Source: Deltaproteobacteria bacterium
Lineage (GTDB): Bacteria > UBA10199 > GCA-002796325 > JACPFF01
Direction: 5' to 3'
Length of the DNA: 64,000 nucleotides
Assembly (NCBI GenBank): GCA_016183065.1
Contig: JACPFF010000011.1
Span: forward strand, 1 to 64,000
In this document: piece after piece, positions 33,874 through 43,081 of the stretch
How the letters are laid out: each line of letters begins with the position of its first letter
How positions within the stretch are numbered: the stretch's first letter is position 1
The notes under the pieces: model-generated
Seen by the model: only the letters and a program-made list of their open reading frames with translations
The model's database searches: none
What the model was told of the DNA's origin: nothing
Position numbers and translations under genes: made by a program

Positions 33874-35384
33874 GAGAGCGACAGATCGGTCACCGCAGTG
33901 CCATGCGCCGCATCGGCATCGTCTGCAGTCTTCTCTGGTTGACGATCGCGGGGGGGACAATCGCCACAGCGACGGACACGGGACGCATTGCGGGGACGCA
34001 GGCGCAGGATATTCTCCTGCAGGGGGCAGCAAAGCGGTTTCGCATCGAATTTCGCGAGGCGGGCGTCAAGGAGGCCTTCCGGTTCTTGGCCGAGATTGCC
34101 GGAACCAACCTCGTGATTCCCGAGAATGTGGAAGGGACGATCACGGTCGCGCTGGATGATATCACCGTGGTCGATGCCATCAATGCGCTCACCAAGGCCA
34201 ATGGGCTCGATTACGCGATTGAGCGCGGGATCTTGCGCGTCGGAAAGCGCGAGGACTTCACGGCCTCGGGCGAGGATCTCAAGACCCAAACCTTCCGGCT
34301 CAAATACGCGGTGGCCGCAGCCATGGCGAAGCAGGTGAAGGAACTGCTGACCACGCGCGGGTCGGTCCTGGCCGATGCGCGGACCAACTCGCTGGTCATT
34401 CGTGAAACCGTCGCGAATCTTGAGCAAATCGGGCGCTTTGTCGAAAATGTCGATATCCGAGATGCGCAGGTGCTCATCGAGGCCAAACTCATCGAGGCGA
34501 CCCGTGATTGGGCACGCGATGTGGGCATCCAGTGGGGTGCCAATATGAGCGGTAACAAGGCCAATGTGTTGGGTGTCGCGTCCGTGGGGACGGCAGATTC
34601 GGGGCGAGTCTTGCAGGTGGACCTCCCGGCAACGAATCCGACGAGCGGGCTCGGTCTCCTCGTGGGGACGCTCGGTGGTGGGACCAATATTGATCTGCAG
34701 ATCACGGCCGCGGAACAGCGGGGCGACCTGCATGTGATTTCGGAACCCTCGATTGTCACGTCCAACGGGGTGGCCGCCCATATCCGGAGCGGGGAGACCA
34801 TTTATGTAAAAACCGCCGGATCGGTGCAAATTGGCGGTTCCAGTGCCTCGGGAGGCGATAGTGGGCTGGAGCAGATTGAAACGGGTGTGGAGCTGAATGT
34901 CACGCCGCATATCTCCGTCGATGAGTACATCAAAATGGAGATTGAAACGATTACGTCCGCGCCCGATTTTACACGCACGGTCGATGGCATTCCGGCCATT
35001 CTCGACAATAAGGCCACGACGACCGTTCTGGTCCATGACAATGATATGACTGTCATCGGGGGATTGCTCCGGTTTCGCGGACAGGATACACGTCGCAAAG
35101 TGCCGTTTCTCGGCGATGTCCCCCTCTTGGGCTACCTGTTCCAGTCGCGATCGCGGTCCAAAACGAATAATGACATGATGATTTTCATCCGTCCGACCAT
35201 TGTCCGGGAGCGTGTCATGTCCCCCCTGCAAAATGAGCTCCCGCATCTTCACAACGTGAAGCAGGATATGAGTCTCGACGATGATGATCACCTGCCGACG
35301 CGGACGAAGTCCGATCAGCGGACGTCGCGGGAACGCCGTTTCCGTTCCCGCTATGAACAGTACCGCGAGCAACACGCCCGATAA
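33870..35384 (+). CDS. mshL: Outer-membrane secretin (MshL/PilQ-like)
   Basis: A 504-aa secretin that forms the outer-membrane pilus channel. A signal peptide is followed by N0 (FRIEFREAGVKEAFRFLAEIAGTNLVIPENVEGTITV) and N1 (FRLKYAVAAAMAKQVKELL, TNSLVIRETVANLEQIGRFVENVD). The conserved secretin core is EQRGDLHVISEPSIVTSNGVAAHI through GVELNVTPHIS and VIGGLLRF to KVPFLGDVPLLGYLFQ, and FIRPTIV ends the barrel. The tail is charged. A GTG start at 33870 overlaps the PilP-like stop; ATG 33903 is an alternative. Last gene of the pilus operon. Confidence 0.92.
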   Translation: MRERQIGHRSAMRRIGIVCSLLWLTIAGGTIATATDTGRIAGTQAQDILLQGAAKRFRIEFREAGVKEAFRFLAEIAGTNLVIPENVEGTITVALDDITVVDAINALTKANGLDYAIERGILRVGKREDFTASGEDLKTQTFRLKYAVAAAMAKQVKELLTTRGSVLADARTNSLVIRETVANLEQIGRFVENVDIRDAQVLIEAKLIEATRDWARDVGIQWGANMSGNKANVLGVASVGTADSGRVLQVDLPATNPTSGLGLLVGTLGGGTNIDLQITAAEQRGDLHVISEPSIVTSNGVAAHIRSGETIYVKTAGSVQIGGSSASGGDSGLEQIETGVELNVTPHISVDEYIKMEIETITSAPDFTRTVDGIPAILDNKATTTVLVHDNDMTVIGGLLRFRGQDTRRKVPFLGDVPLLGYLFQSRSRSKTNNDMMIFIRPTIVRERVMSPLQNELPHLHNVKQDMSLDDDDHLPTRTKSDQRTSRERRFRSRYEQYREQHAR

Positions 35385-35430
35385 ATTTTCATATTGTTTA
35401 TTGGAAAGTATCCATGATACGCGCACCGGG

Positions 35431-35754
35431 ATGATGACGGTTCGCGCACTCGTCCCGAATACGATTCCGGTACCGCCCGTTGCGCTCCGCACGCAGGCGC
35501 CACTGGCCCCTGCAACTGCTGTTGTGTCGCGAGACGACCAGTTCTCCAAGGGAAAGGTCGTCAAATTTTTTCCGAATCTCTCCTACGGTTTTGTGCGGGA
35601 TCATATCGGACGCGAGCTCTTTTTTCATCTCGATGAAGTCGATTTTCTGGGACCGAAGGGGCATCGCCGGCATGTGCAGGTGGGGCTGGATGTCGGGTTT
35701 GATTGTTGTCGCACCTCCCATGGGTTGCGTGTCAAACGGATGAAAATATACTAG
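35431..35754 (+). CDS. Cold-shock-domain protein
   Basis: A 107-aa protein with an N-terminal Pro/Ala/Val-rich stretch (about 35 residues) and a CSD-like OB fold: FSKGKVVKFFPNLSYGFVRDHIGRELFFHLDEVDF, with RNP1-like SYGFV and RNP2-like LFFHL motifs. CSD proteins bind single-stranded nucleic acid. The C-terminus VGLDVGFDCCRTSHGLRVKRMKIY matches the last strands (VxFxxxxxxxGxxAxxV). ATG 35431 is assumed; the open frame continues upstream into the secretin gap. Confidence 0.72.
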   Translation: MMTVRALVPNTIPVPPVALRTQAPLAPATAVVSRDDQFSKGKVVKFFPNLSYGFVRDHIGRELFFHLDEVDFLGPKGHRRHVQVGLDVGFDCCRTSHGLRVKRMKIY

Positions 35755-35849
35755 GAGCGCGTCATCGGTCCCTTGACGTGTGTCACCCCGTTGATCGTCG
35801 GGGTCCAGGCTTTGTGACGCACCATAACAGGTTGTTCAAGGAGCAGGGC

Positions 35850-36686
35850 ATGACACGGCATACCACCGCAGACCTTCCGCAATCAGGGAGCGGGCGCCAA
35901 TATCATATTGGCGTGGGGCCCGGCGAACTGGCCCCGACCATTCTACTCTGCGGGGATCCGCAGCGCGCCCACCGGATGGCCGGATATTTCACCGACTGCG
36001 CGTCACCGCGCACGAATCGCGAGTATGTGACCATCACCGGACGCTACCATGGACTCTCCTGTTCGGTCATGGCGACCGGCATGGGGCCGGACAATACCGA
36101 AATTGCGCTGGTTGAAATTGCGCAACTCGTGACGCGTCCGATCCTCATTCGTGTCGGAACGTCCGGCGGGTTGCTCGACACCATATCGATTGGCGATCTG
36201 GTCATTTCCACAGGCGCGGTGCGATACGAAAATACGAGTACGGCGTTTGTCCCCGAAGGATATCCGGCCGTGGCCCATCATGACGTGACATTGGCGTTGA
36301 TGGAAAGCGCAACGCGTCGCAAGGCGCGTTTTCATCTCGGATTGACGGCGACCGGCGCCGGATTCTACGGGGCGCAGGGACGGGATATTCCGCAGTTCCC
36401 CTCGCGCTATGCCACACGCCTCGATGAACTGGCGCGACTGGGGGTGTGCAATTTCGAGATGGAGGCCTCGTGCCTCTTCACACTGGCCACGTTGATGCAG
36501 GCCCGTGCCGGATGCGTCTGCGGTGTCATTGCACAGCGGAACGCCAATGCCTGGGTCGATGAGGCGACAAAGGCGCGGCTCGAACAGGAGACGATCGAAG
36601 TGGCATTGGAGGCCGTGGAGATTCTTGCGCGGATGGATGCACATCGCGCGGCGGCGCCGCACTGGCTCCCCTCGATGGGTTGCTAA
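35850..36686 (+). CDS. udp: Uridine phosphorylase
   Basis: A 278-aa nucleoside phosphorylase (PNP_UDP_1 fold). ILLCGDPQRAHRMA is the phosphate-binding N-terminus, VMATGMGPDNTEIALVE follows, RVGTSGGLLDTISIGDLVISTGAVRYE is the active-site loop, and NFEMEASCLFTLA is the ribose-binding Glu-Met-Glu motif. The sequence resembles uridine phosphorylases more than purine enzymes, though specificity is inferred. AAGGAG precedes ATG 35850. A stand-alone gene. Confidence 0.85.
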   Translation: MTRHTTADLPQSGSGRQYHIGVGPGELAPTILLCGDPQRAHRMAGYFTDCASPRTNREYVTITGRYHGLSCSVMATGMGPDNTEIALVEIAQLVTRPILIRVGTSGGLLDTISIGDLVISTGAVRYENTSTAFVPEGYPAVAHHDVTLALMESATRRKARFHLGLTATGAGFYGAQGRDIPQFPSRYATRLDELARLGVCNFEMEASCLFTLATLMQARAGCVCGVIAQRNANAWVDEATKARLEQETIEVALEAVEILARMDAHRAAAPHWLPSMGC

Positions 36687-36796
36687 CAGAGCGTGTTCAG
36701 CGAATAATGGTGAATGGGGAAGGGATCTATCTGCATCATGGAAGGCCGTCGGGCTGGATCGAGGTGATTTGCGGGCCGATGCCGTTGCCACAGGCC

Positions 36797-37987
36797 CTAG
36801 TTCCGCAATGCCGCCTGCACCAACGTGCGTGTGGCGCGGGCGGCGCGGGCGAAGGCCTCGGTGGTCACGGCAAAGAGCGTCGACTCACCTTGCATGAAAT
36901 GAAGATCGCGGCGGGTGCGGAGAAAGGTGTCCGGGGGATCGCGCCGATAATCGAACGGGTAGGCCGAGAGGAGTTGCGCATTGCTCATCCAATAGACAGA
37001 CGTCAGGAGATCCGGCGCGATGCGGTTCGAGGCATCGCGGATCGTTTTAGCATAGGCGCGGACCGGCGCCTCGGGCGTGTCCCAGGGAAAAACGTCCGTC
37101 GTCTCTCCCCGGAGGGCCACCAACCAGGCCTCCGCGCGCGTATCATCCGTGAGACCCTGCATGACCAGGGTACTGTGCGATGCCACGTACGACTCATACC
37201 ACTGATGGGAGTTCTGCATGAGTTGCGCGACACTTTTACGCAGCGAGACGTGCGGGGTCATCAACCACACACGCAGTGCCCGCCAGAAATAGTGACCATG
37301 CGAACTCATTTGTGTCGCGTGATACGGCTGTGCGAGATCTTGCAGATAGTGGACTGCGCATGCGAGGAAACGCCATTCCCAATAGGGGCTCTCCACGGCC
37401 CTGGCCAGCCGTGAAAGCGTAAAATAGCGTTGGGCCTGATCGCTGGCCATCCCGAGCTCACCGAACGGGTACCCCCATGTGCTCTCGAGCCGCGAGCAAC
37501 TGACCGGTGGTTTTTCCATATGCCGATAGGCCTGGGTCTCCGGTCCTCCCATGAAAAAGAGGTGGTCATAGAGGGGAACCGGTCTCCCGGCGGCATCCTG
37601 CTGGACGTTGCCATCCGCCGTGCGTGCATAGAGGGTGGCGTCCCGGCCATCATCAGGATCATTCACGTGAAAAATCAATATGTTACGAGCTGATGCACTC
37701 CCGGATTTTTGTTCGGTGCTATCCGGGAGATCGAGAGGGATCGCGGGATCCACACCAAAGTAGAGGGCAAATGCGAGGGGAGTTGGTGCGATGCCGAGTG
37801 GTGCGGCAGCCCGGTCAAGAAAATGTTGGAGTGGGACATAGGCGATCTGTTGATCAAGTAATCGGTCGGTTTGGCTTTCCAAGGAGAGGCTCGTTATCCG
37901 ACTATGATCGTCTGGGTGCCAGGCCTTGACCTCGAGAGAGATGACGAGAAGGATTGTGCAGAGTATCAGCGATCTGATTGATATCAT
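36797..37987 (-). CDS. Secreted zinc-dependent phospholipase C/S1-P1 nuclease-like enzyme
   Basis: A 396-aa secreted protein. After the signal peptide (SLILCTILLVISLEVKA) the mature chain would start WHPDDHSRIT; an N-terminal Trp whose amino group binds zinc is a hallmark of PLC/S1-P1 enzymes. The metal motif HYLQDLAQPYHATQMSSHGHYFW (H...D...H, then H) lies near residues 205-227. Phosphodiester hydrolysis of lipids or nucleic acids is expected. The start ATG 37987 excludes N-terminal codons coming from the upstream palindromic repeat. Convergent with udp. Confidence 0.75.
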   Translation of the reverse strand: MISIRSLILCTILLVISLEVKAWHPDDHSRITSLSLESQTDRLLDQQIAYVPLQHFLDRAAAPLGIAPTPLAFALYFGVDPAIPLDLPDSTEQKSGSASARNILIFHVNDPDDGRDATLYARTADGNVQQDAAGRPVPLYDHLFFMGGPETQAYRHMEKPPVSCSRLESTWGYPFGELGMASDQAQRYFTLSRLARAVESPYWEWRFLACAVHYLQDLAQPYHATQMSSHGHYFWRALRVWLMTPHVSLRKSVAQLMQNSHQWYESYVASHSTLVMQGLTDDTRAEAWLVALRGETTDVFPWDTPEAPVRAYAKTIRDASNRIAPDLLTSVYWMSNAQLLSAYPFDYRRDPPDTFLRTRRDLHFMQGESTLFAVTTEAFARAARATRTLVQAALRN

Positions 37988-38036
37988 AGACACCGTGCGC
38001 ACTTTCTTAATAGGTTGCGGCGATTTCTTCCATGGA

Positions 38037-38143
38037 TTATGGTGCGTTAACTTTTCCTGAGTGCATGCATCGTACAGTACCATAAGTATTTCTAACGTTT
38101 AATGAGCACGTTTGTACTCATTAAACGTTGAAATACTATACCA
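38037..38143 (-). repeat. 107-bp palindromic repeat, copy 2 (inverted)
   Basis: On the minus strand it reads AGTATTTCAACGTTTAATG, then a hairpin, then CTTATGGTACTG and CTCAGGAAAAGTTAACGCACC, matching copy 1 at 29383-29490. The hairpin arms pair about 24 bp with few mismatches. It lies between the divergent PLC-like and gdhA genes, so it may also carry or affect their promoters. Confidence 0.85.
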
Positions 38144-38181
38144 GACATGCAAACCGCGATCACCAATAGCAGGAGTGAGCC

Positions 38182-39525
38182 ATGAGGCAAGGAGCAATCG
38201 AGACGTCGTCCGACTCCACGACGACATACGATGTGAATCACGGCCTTCGTCCCGAGATGCCGGAAGGGTATGTGGAGTGGGATGCCCCAATGTACCGTGA
38301 GTATCAGCACTATTTTGATCGCCTTGCCCAGCGCATTCACCTCGATCCCGCAGTGGCCCTCCGGCTGCGGGTCCCAAAGCGCATTGTGATGGTATCGGTC
38401 CCGGCACGGATGGACGATGGCACATTGTCCCTCTTCCAGGGATATCGCGTGCAACACAATACCACGCTCGGTCCGTGCAAGGGGGGGATTCGCTATTCCG
38501 CGGACGTCAATCTTGGCGAGATTTGCCTCATGGCCATGTTGATGACACTTAAGTGCGCGCTCGTCGGTCTCCCGCTTGGCGGGGCCAAGGGCGGTGTCTT
38601 GTGCGATCCGCATCGTCTCAGCCGGGATGAACTCCAGAAGATCACGCGCCGATACACCACAGAAATTATCCGCGTCATCGGGCCGGATCACGATATTCCT
38701 GCGCCAGACATGGGGACCGACGCGGATGTCATGGGATGGATCATGGATACCTATTCGCTGGCCAAGGGCTACGCAGTTCCCTCCGTCGTGACGGGGAAAC
38801 CGATTGCCATCGGCGGGACCCATGGTCGCGAACAGGCCACAGGTGTCGGTGTCTGTTATGCGTTGCGCGCGGCCGCGCGGCATATCAGTTTCCCCTTTGG
38901 CGAGGGGGCGCGGGTGATTGTGCAGGGCTTCGGGAATGTCGGGTCGCACGCCGCGCGAAAGATCGCGAGTATGGGGAGCACCGTCATCGGGGTGAGTGAC
39001 ATGACCGGTGCCGTCTATCATCCGGCAGGGCTCGATCTGGAGGCCGTGCGGGAGTATCTTGCGCAGCACCGCTATCTGAAAGGCTTTCCTGGAGGCGAGG
39101 CGCTCACCAATGCGGAGCTCCTGGAGCAACCGTGCGACATCTTGATCCCCGCCGCCACATCCCACCAGATTACCGAACAGAATGCCGACAAGATTCAGGC
39201 CCGCGTGATTGCCGAGGGCGCAAATGCCGCGCTCTCCACCGGTGGTTCGGCGATGCTGGAGGAGCGCGGCGTGGTGATCATTCCCGATATTTTGGCCAAT
39301 GCCGGAGGGGTGGTGACCTCGTACTTTGAGTGGGTGCAGGGCCTTCAGAATTTTTTCTGGACGGAACGTCGGGTGAATAGTGAGTTGCAGCGGGTCATGG
39401 ATGATGCCTTTGAGCGGGTCTATCTCGTGAGCCAAAAAGAACGACTCGGTATGCGCGATGCGAGTCTTGCCGTGGCCTGTCGTCGGATCGAGGCGGCCTA
39501 TCAATCGCGGGGGTTGTTTCCATAA
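38182..39525 (+). CDS. gdhA: Glutamate dehydrogenase
   Basis: A 447-aa Glu/Leu/Phe/Val dehydrogenase that interconverts glutamate and 2-oxoglutarate with ammonia. GYRVQHNTTLGPCKGGIRY and LKCALVGLPLGGAKGGV contain the substrate-binding and catalytic lysines. Asp of the PAPDMGT motif is present, and VIVQGFGNVGSHAARKIA is the dinucleotide-binding loop. The last Gly of the fold is followed by SDMTGA, so an acidic residue at the end of the second beta strand suggests NAD preference. ATG 38182 follows AGCAGGAGTGAGCC. It links to glutathione synthesis through glutamate supply. Confidence 0.94.
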   Translation: MRQGAIETSSDSTTTYDVNHGLRPEMPEGYVEWDAPMYREYQHYFDRLAQRIHLDPAVALRLRVPKRIVMVSVPARMDDGTLSLFQGYRVQHNTTLGPCKGGIRYSADVNLGEICLMAMLMTLKCALVGLPLGGAKGGVLCDPHRLSRDELQKITRRYTTEIIRVIGPDHDIPAPDMGTDADVMGWIMDTYSLAKGYAVPSVVTGKPIAIGGTHGREQATGVGVCYALRAAARHISFPFGEGARVIVQGFGNVGSHAARKIASMGSTVIGVSDMTGAVYHPAGLDLEAVREYLAQHRYLKGFPGGEALTNAELLEQPCDILIPAATSHQITEQNADKIQARVIAEGANAALSTGGSAMLEERGVVIIPDILANAGGVVTSYFEWVQGLQNFFWTERRVNSELQRVMDDAFERVYLVSQKERLGMRDASLAVACRRIEAAYQSRGLFP

Positions 39526-39559
39526 GACGGCAAAGAGGGAGACACCCACGGAAGAGATA

Positions 39560-39587
39560 TTGACTTCGCGGAAAACTCGTGTATAAA
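39560..39587 (+). promoter_or_regulatory. Sigma-70-type promoter for the small secreted protein
   Basis: TTGACT (39560-39565) and TATAAA (39582-39587) are separated by 16 bp, about 53 bp before the ATG at 39641. AAAAATCCGATTTTT just after it is a small inverted repeat near the start of the transcript. Confidence 0.7.
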
Positions 39588-39640
39588 AAATCCGATTTTT
39601 GTGAACAATTCAGCTCATCTGCACCAAGGGGGGGAAGCAT

Positions 39641-40156
39641 ATGCGAAATAAGGGGTTGATCACGATCGCTGTCCTCGTTGCCTCGGCAGTGGCGACGCCG
39701 CTCTGGAATCATGTGGAGGCCGCGCCACAATCGTCTGCGGCCATGTCCGACATCCCGGGGACCTTGTTGGCCGCACGGAGACATCGGCGTATTGTGCGTC
39801 GTGCAAGACCGCAGACCACGCCGGCAGCGGTCGTTCCCCAGAAGCGACCGGTCAGATGGGTCTATATGGCCAAGCGGATGCGTGCGCCAAAGAGCCACAA
39901 GTGGCAGGGTCGGTGGAACATGCTCGGCAATGAAGGGTGGGAGTTGGTGGCGGTCTCCGAGAACATGTTCATTTTCAAGCGTCCCACGGGCTACATGGCC
40001 GATCCGGTGAGCAGCACGATGTCTGCCGCCGATTCGATGAACGCCGCGCCAATGAAATCTGTGACACCACGTGGTTCGACAAAGTATGCCCCGAAAAGCG
40101 GGAAGGTCTACGAGTCTTCGCCAGGGAGTTGGTCCGGTCCGAAATCTCGTTATTAA
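39641..40156 (+). CDS. Small secreted protein of unknown function
   Basis: A 171-aa protein with signal peptide MRNKGLITIAVLVASAVATPLWNHVEA. A basic stretch (RRHRRIVRRAR) follows. The central region, KWQGRWNMLGNEGWELVAVSENMFIFKRP, resembles DUF4177-like folds, which share a 'LNxxGxEGWELV...FKR' pattern. The C-terminus is Ser/Pro/Lys-rich. A ribosome-binding region AGGGGGGGAA precedes the ATG. It is monocistronic, with its own promoter and a terminator-like hairpin. Periplasmic location is inferred. Confidence 0.7.
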   Translation: MRNKGLITIAVLVASAVATPLWNHVEAAPQSSAAMSDIPGTLLAARRHRRIVRRARPQTTPAAVVPQKRPVRWVYMAKRMRAPKSHKWQGRWNMLGNEGWELVAVSENMFIFKRPTGYMADPVSSTMSAADSMNAAPMKSVTPRGSTKYAPKSGKVYESSPGSWSGPKSRY

Positions 40157-40179
40157 CACGGCGTCATCTTGGGTGTGCG

Positions 40180-40221
40180 AGAGGGCCTCGGCGGGATACC
40201 GCTGGGGCCCTCTTGTATCTT
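40180..40221 (+). terminator. Terminator-like hairpin
   Basis: AGAGGGCC (40180-40187) pairs with GGCCCTCT (40206-40213). The apical part contains a second small stem, and the hairpin is followed by the moderately T-rich TGTATCTT. It sits 24 bp after the preceding stop codon. Confidence 0.55.
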
Positions 40222-40250
40222 GAGCTGGCGGTTATGACGTGATAGGGGAG

Positions 40251-40375
40251 GGGACTGTTGAAAAACGCCCATCTACGTCGTTGGATGGAAAATTTAATTC
40301 AGTTACGTACTTTTCAGTACGCGCCTTCATTAAATTTTTCATCCGCCTAGTATCTGGACGTTTTTGAACAGTCCC
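40251..40375. repeat. 125-bp imperfect palindrome (MITE-like)
   Basis: The termini GGGACTGTTGAAAAACG and the inverted complement of CGTTTTTGAACAGTCCC match except at one base. Inner arms with AATTTAAT and ATTAAATT continue the pairing to a centre at GTACTTTTCAGTAC. There is no ORF. It lies between a terminator and the next gene. A half-match (TTTTTCAACG) recurs just downstream at about 40389. Confidence 0.75.
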
Positions 40376-40427
40376 AGATATTGCGGTTTTTCAACGGAGC
40401 CGGGAGACACGCAGTCAGGGAGACGGC

Positions 40428-41444
40428 ATGGACGAAAAAGGACTGACTGAGGACCTGCGACTCATGATCCGGACAGCACGGGATATGGTCGACCTGCTCG
40501 AAGAAGGGGTGCATGCCCCCGATCGCCACCGTGCCATTCATCAGTCCCTGCGCGAAACGCTGTCGGCGGCGGAATCGCTCCTCCTCTCGGTCGATATGGT
40601 GGCCACGGCCAGAGACAATCCCCGTGAAACCGTCGTCCCCTGTGATATGGTCCGATTGACGCAACACGTGCTCCGTGCCACCGAGGCACAATTGGCGCGC
40701 CGCGCATTGCGCGTTTCGCTCTCCATGGGACATTTGCTCCCAACCGTCTCCGGCATGCCGGAGCGGATCGTGGTGGTTCTTACCACCTTCCTCGATTATC
40801 TGTCACGATTGGCGCACTCTGGATCGACACTGAAGATTGCGTTGCGGGAAGTTGATCTCCATCATGGGGCTGGTGTCGAATGGCGCTGCATTGCGGAGAC
40901 GCATACATTTACAGAGCGGGACCGGTACCGTCTCTTTGAGGTGATAGGGAGCAATGCGCCGATCGCGCGACCGACCGATCTGCAGACGTCCACTGACGAT
41001 CTGGGGTGTCGTCTGCAGCGGTGTCGCACGATGGTGGATGCGCTCGGTGGCGAGCTCTGGGTCGAACGATTACGCGGCAGCGAGATTGCCCTGGTGATGA
41101 CGGTTCCCGTGGTCCAGGAGCTGCCGGATGGGCCGCGCGTCCCGCGATGCAAATTGGATGTGGCGATCGAAAATTACCAGCGTCTGCAGCAGTGTCTGGG
41201 GAGTCGCCGGTGTACAGAACTGCTGGAGACCGTGGAACACGTGACGCGCGAGACCGTGCGTTACGAGCGCGACACGGTCATGGGTTTTGAGCAGCGCGGC
41301 CTGGTGAGTGTCATGCTGGCCGCCGCGACCCCGGGAATGGAAACGGTGGTCGAACGTTTGCGCCGTGCCATGCATGCTGCGGGACTCCATCAGTGTGAGC
41401 GATATCCGGTGGAGTATGATTTTCATGTCACGCAGATGCGTTGA
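40428..41444 (+). CDS. Degenerate signalling protein: HATPase-like plus GGDEF-like regions
   Basis: A 338-aa soluble protein. Residues about 1-60 look like a dimerisation helix without the usual phospho-His motif. Residues about 85-230 resemble a histidine-kinase ATPase domain (PERIVVVLTTFLDYLSRLAHSGSTLKI as an N-box-like helix; LGCRLQRCRTMVDALGGELWVE as a G2-like loop), but the canonical N and G1 residues are missing. Residues about 240-335 read like a GGDEF domain without GGDEF (VAIENYQRLQQCLGSRRCTELLETV, then VVERLRRAM). It is probably catalytically dead and has a sensing or scaffolding role. It overlaps the space before the acyltransferase gene. Confidence 0.55.
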   Translation: MDEKGLTEDLRLMIRTARDMVDLLEEGVHAPDRHRAIHQSLRETLSAAESLLLSVDMVATARDNPRETVVPCDMVRLTQHVLRATEAQLARRALRVSLSMGHLLPTVSGMPERIVVVLTTFLDYLSRLAHSGSTLKIALREVDLHHGAGVEWRCIAETHTFTERDRYRLFEVIGSNAPIARPTDLQTSTDDLGCRLQRCRTMVDALGGELWVERLRGSEIALVMTVPVVQELPDGPRVPRCKLDVAIENYQRLQQCLGSRRCTELLETVEHVTRETVRYERDTVMGFEQRGLVSVMLAAATPGMETVVERLRRAMHAAGLHQCERYPVEYDFHVTQMR

Positions 41445-41464
41445 AGATTGGTGGACATGTTGTG

Positions 41465-43081
41465 ATGTGGTGGGGCCTCCTCGGCGGTTATGTCATTCCC
41501 GTCATTCGCTTCGGTCTGCGATGGTGTCACAGAACGCCTCGTCGCCCGACCGTCATGCTCCGGTGCATTGGATCCATTGAATGGGGACTCTCTTCTCTGC
41601 GCGATTCGCTCGGGCTTGTGGCATGGAGCGTCTGGGGTCTCTCGCTCGTCGTGGCCGTGATGAGCGGACGTCTCCCGACGGGCGCCGTCATCGCACCGTT
41701 GTGCGGGTGCCTGCTGGCGATTGGCATTTCGCTTGAGAGTCGGCGTCATGCGCGGAAGCTGCGAACCGCGGCGATCGAGTATGTACTGCAACATGCCATG
41801 GCGCATCCGCAGTCACTCCATGACCGGTACTTCGCGGGCTTTGCCCCATGGCCCGTGGCATGGACGGCGCCAGAGTGCACATTGACACTCCAGACCCTCG
41901 ATTTTCGTCGAGGCGGCAGGCCCCGTTTTCGGTGGTGGCCGGTCTGTCGGGCTGCGGCCTCGACGTTTTTCTATGCCTCATTGGTGCTCCACGCTGCACG
42001 GACAGCGGCATTGCGGCAGGCATTGCGGACCGTGGTCGATCGTCTCATGATCCTCTGGGGGGCCAGATTGGCCGATCTAGCACATCTGGCGATCCACGTG
42101 GAGGGGATCGAGCATCTCCACCACATCGACGGAATTGCACTCGTCTGCAGCAATCACGCCAGCACGCTCGACTTTGTCGTGACGCCGCTTGCATTGGCGT
42201 TTGCCCCGTTGACCGACCGGGAGCCGCTTCATATCCGCTATCTTGTCGCCAAAGACCATTTTCTCGAGAATTGGTGGTACTATCGCGCTCTGCGCATCGG
42301 CATGGCCGTGGAAGCGGCAGGGATGATCTTTACCGATCGCAAAGGCTCCCCGCCGCAGCGGTACGCGGCGCTCAAGCATGCGGCACAACAGATGGTGATG
42401 GCCGGCGTCGATGTGGCGATCTATCCACAAGGGACACGGGCGTCGGTACGACGGGATGCGCAGGGGAGACTTGTGGAACCGGGGTATTATGCCATTGGTT
42501 CTCGCGCGCGCTTGGCGCGCATTGGCGGACATTGCAAAAAAGGAGCGGCACGGTTGGCCCTCATGGCCGCCGCGGCATTGGCGCAGTCCGGTGAACAGCG
42601 CCACGTCACCGTGATCCCGTTGGCGGTCGAGGGAGCGGGGGGCATTTTCCCCAAAGGGGCGCTCCGGATCCGGAGCGAGTCGGTGGTCACGGTCCGCATC
42701 GGGATGCCGCGCGTTATCCTGCCGCCTCCTTTCGTGGTCGAAGACGATGTCGTATCGCTCCATCGGTGGATCGATCAGCGTCTCCGCGACCTGACGCGGA
42801 TCGATCAGCGACTGCGGGGGCAGTTCCGGTGCGATGTGGCTGCGCAGCATGATGAGACGACATGGCACGCTATCGAGGGGACGTTGCGGGCCTGGGAGGC
42901 TGACGACCCACTTCCCTATCTGTTGCTCGATCTCTTCTACCAACTGTCACCGCGGGCACAGCGCCATCGTCTTGGATCGCTGATTGCGACATTCCGGGAG
43001 ACAGGGACGCGGGAAGCGCTCCTCACCCAGTACGAGCAGCTGGTTGCGGCCTCCGCTGGATCGCGGAGGGCCCGTGTTTAA
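41465..43081 (+). CDS. PlsC-like acyltransferase with N-terminal membrane region
   Basis: A 538-aa protein. Two hydrophobic stretches occupy the first 100 residues. The acyltransferase domain (about residues 215-420) has motif I NHASTLD (catalytic His-X4-Asp), the middle motif FTDRKGS, motif [11 protein letters not shown] and the later [10 protein letters not shown]. It probably acylates lysophosphatidate or a related lipid at the inner membrane. The C-terminal 110 residues are helical and unknown. ATG 41465 is taken; a TTG at 41441 and a GTG at 41462 are alternatives. The 3' end overlaps uvrB by eight bases. Confidence 0.78.
   Translation: MWWGLLGGYVIPVIRFGLRWCHRTPRRPTVMLRCIGSIEWGLSSLRDSLGLVAWSVWGLSLVVAVMSGRLPTGAVIAPLCGCLLAIGISLESRRHARKLRTAAIEYVLQHAMAHPQSLHDRYFAGFAPWPVAWTAPECTLTLQTLDFRRGGRPRFRWWPVCRAAASTFFYASLVLHAARTAALRQALRTVVDRLMILWGARLADLAHLAIHVEGIEHLHHIDGIALVCSNHASTLDFVVTPLALAFAPLTDREPLHIRYLVAKDHFLENWWYYRALRIGMAVEAAGMIFTDRKGSPPQRYAALKHAAQQMVMAGVDVAIYPQGTRASVRRDAQGRLVEPGYYAIGSRARLARIGGHCKKGAARLALMAAAALAQSGEQRHVTVIPLAVEGAGGIFPKGALRIRSESVVTVRIGMPRVILPPPFVVEDDVVSLHRWIDQRLRDLTRIDQRLRGQFRCDVAAQHDETTWHAIEGTLRAWEADDPLPYLLLDLFYQLSPRAQRHRLGSLIATFRETGTREALLTQYEQLVAASAGSRRARV

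Noticed and set aside
38037-38083. N-terminal extension of the PLC-like protein to MVLYDACTQEK
   Set aside because: Those codons lie in the palindromic repeat; a proper signal peptide starts at 37987.
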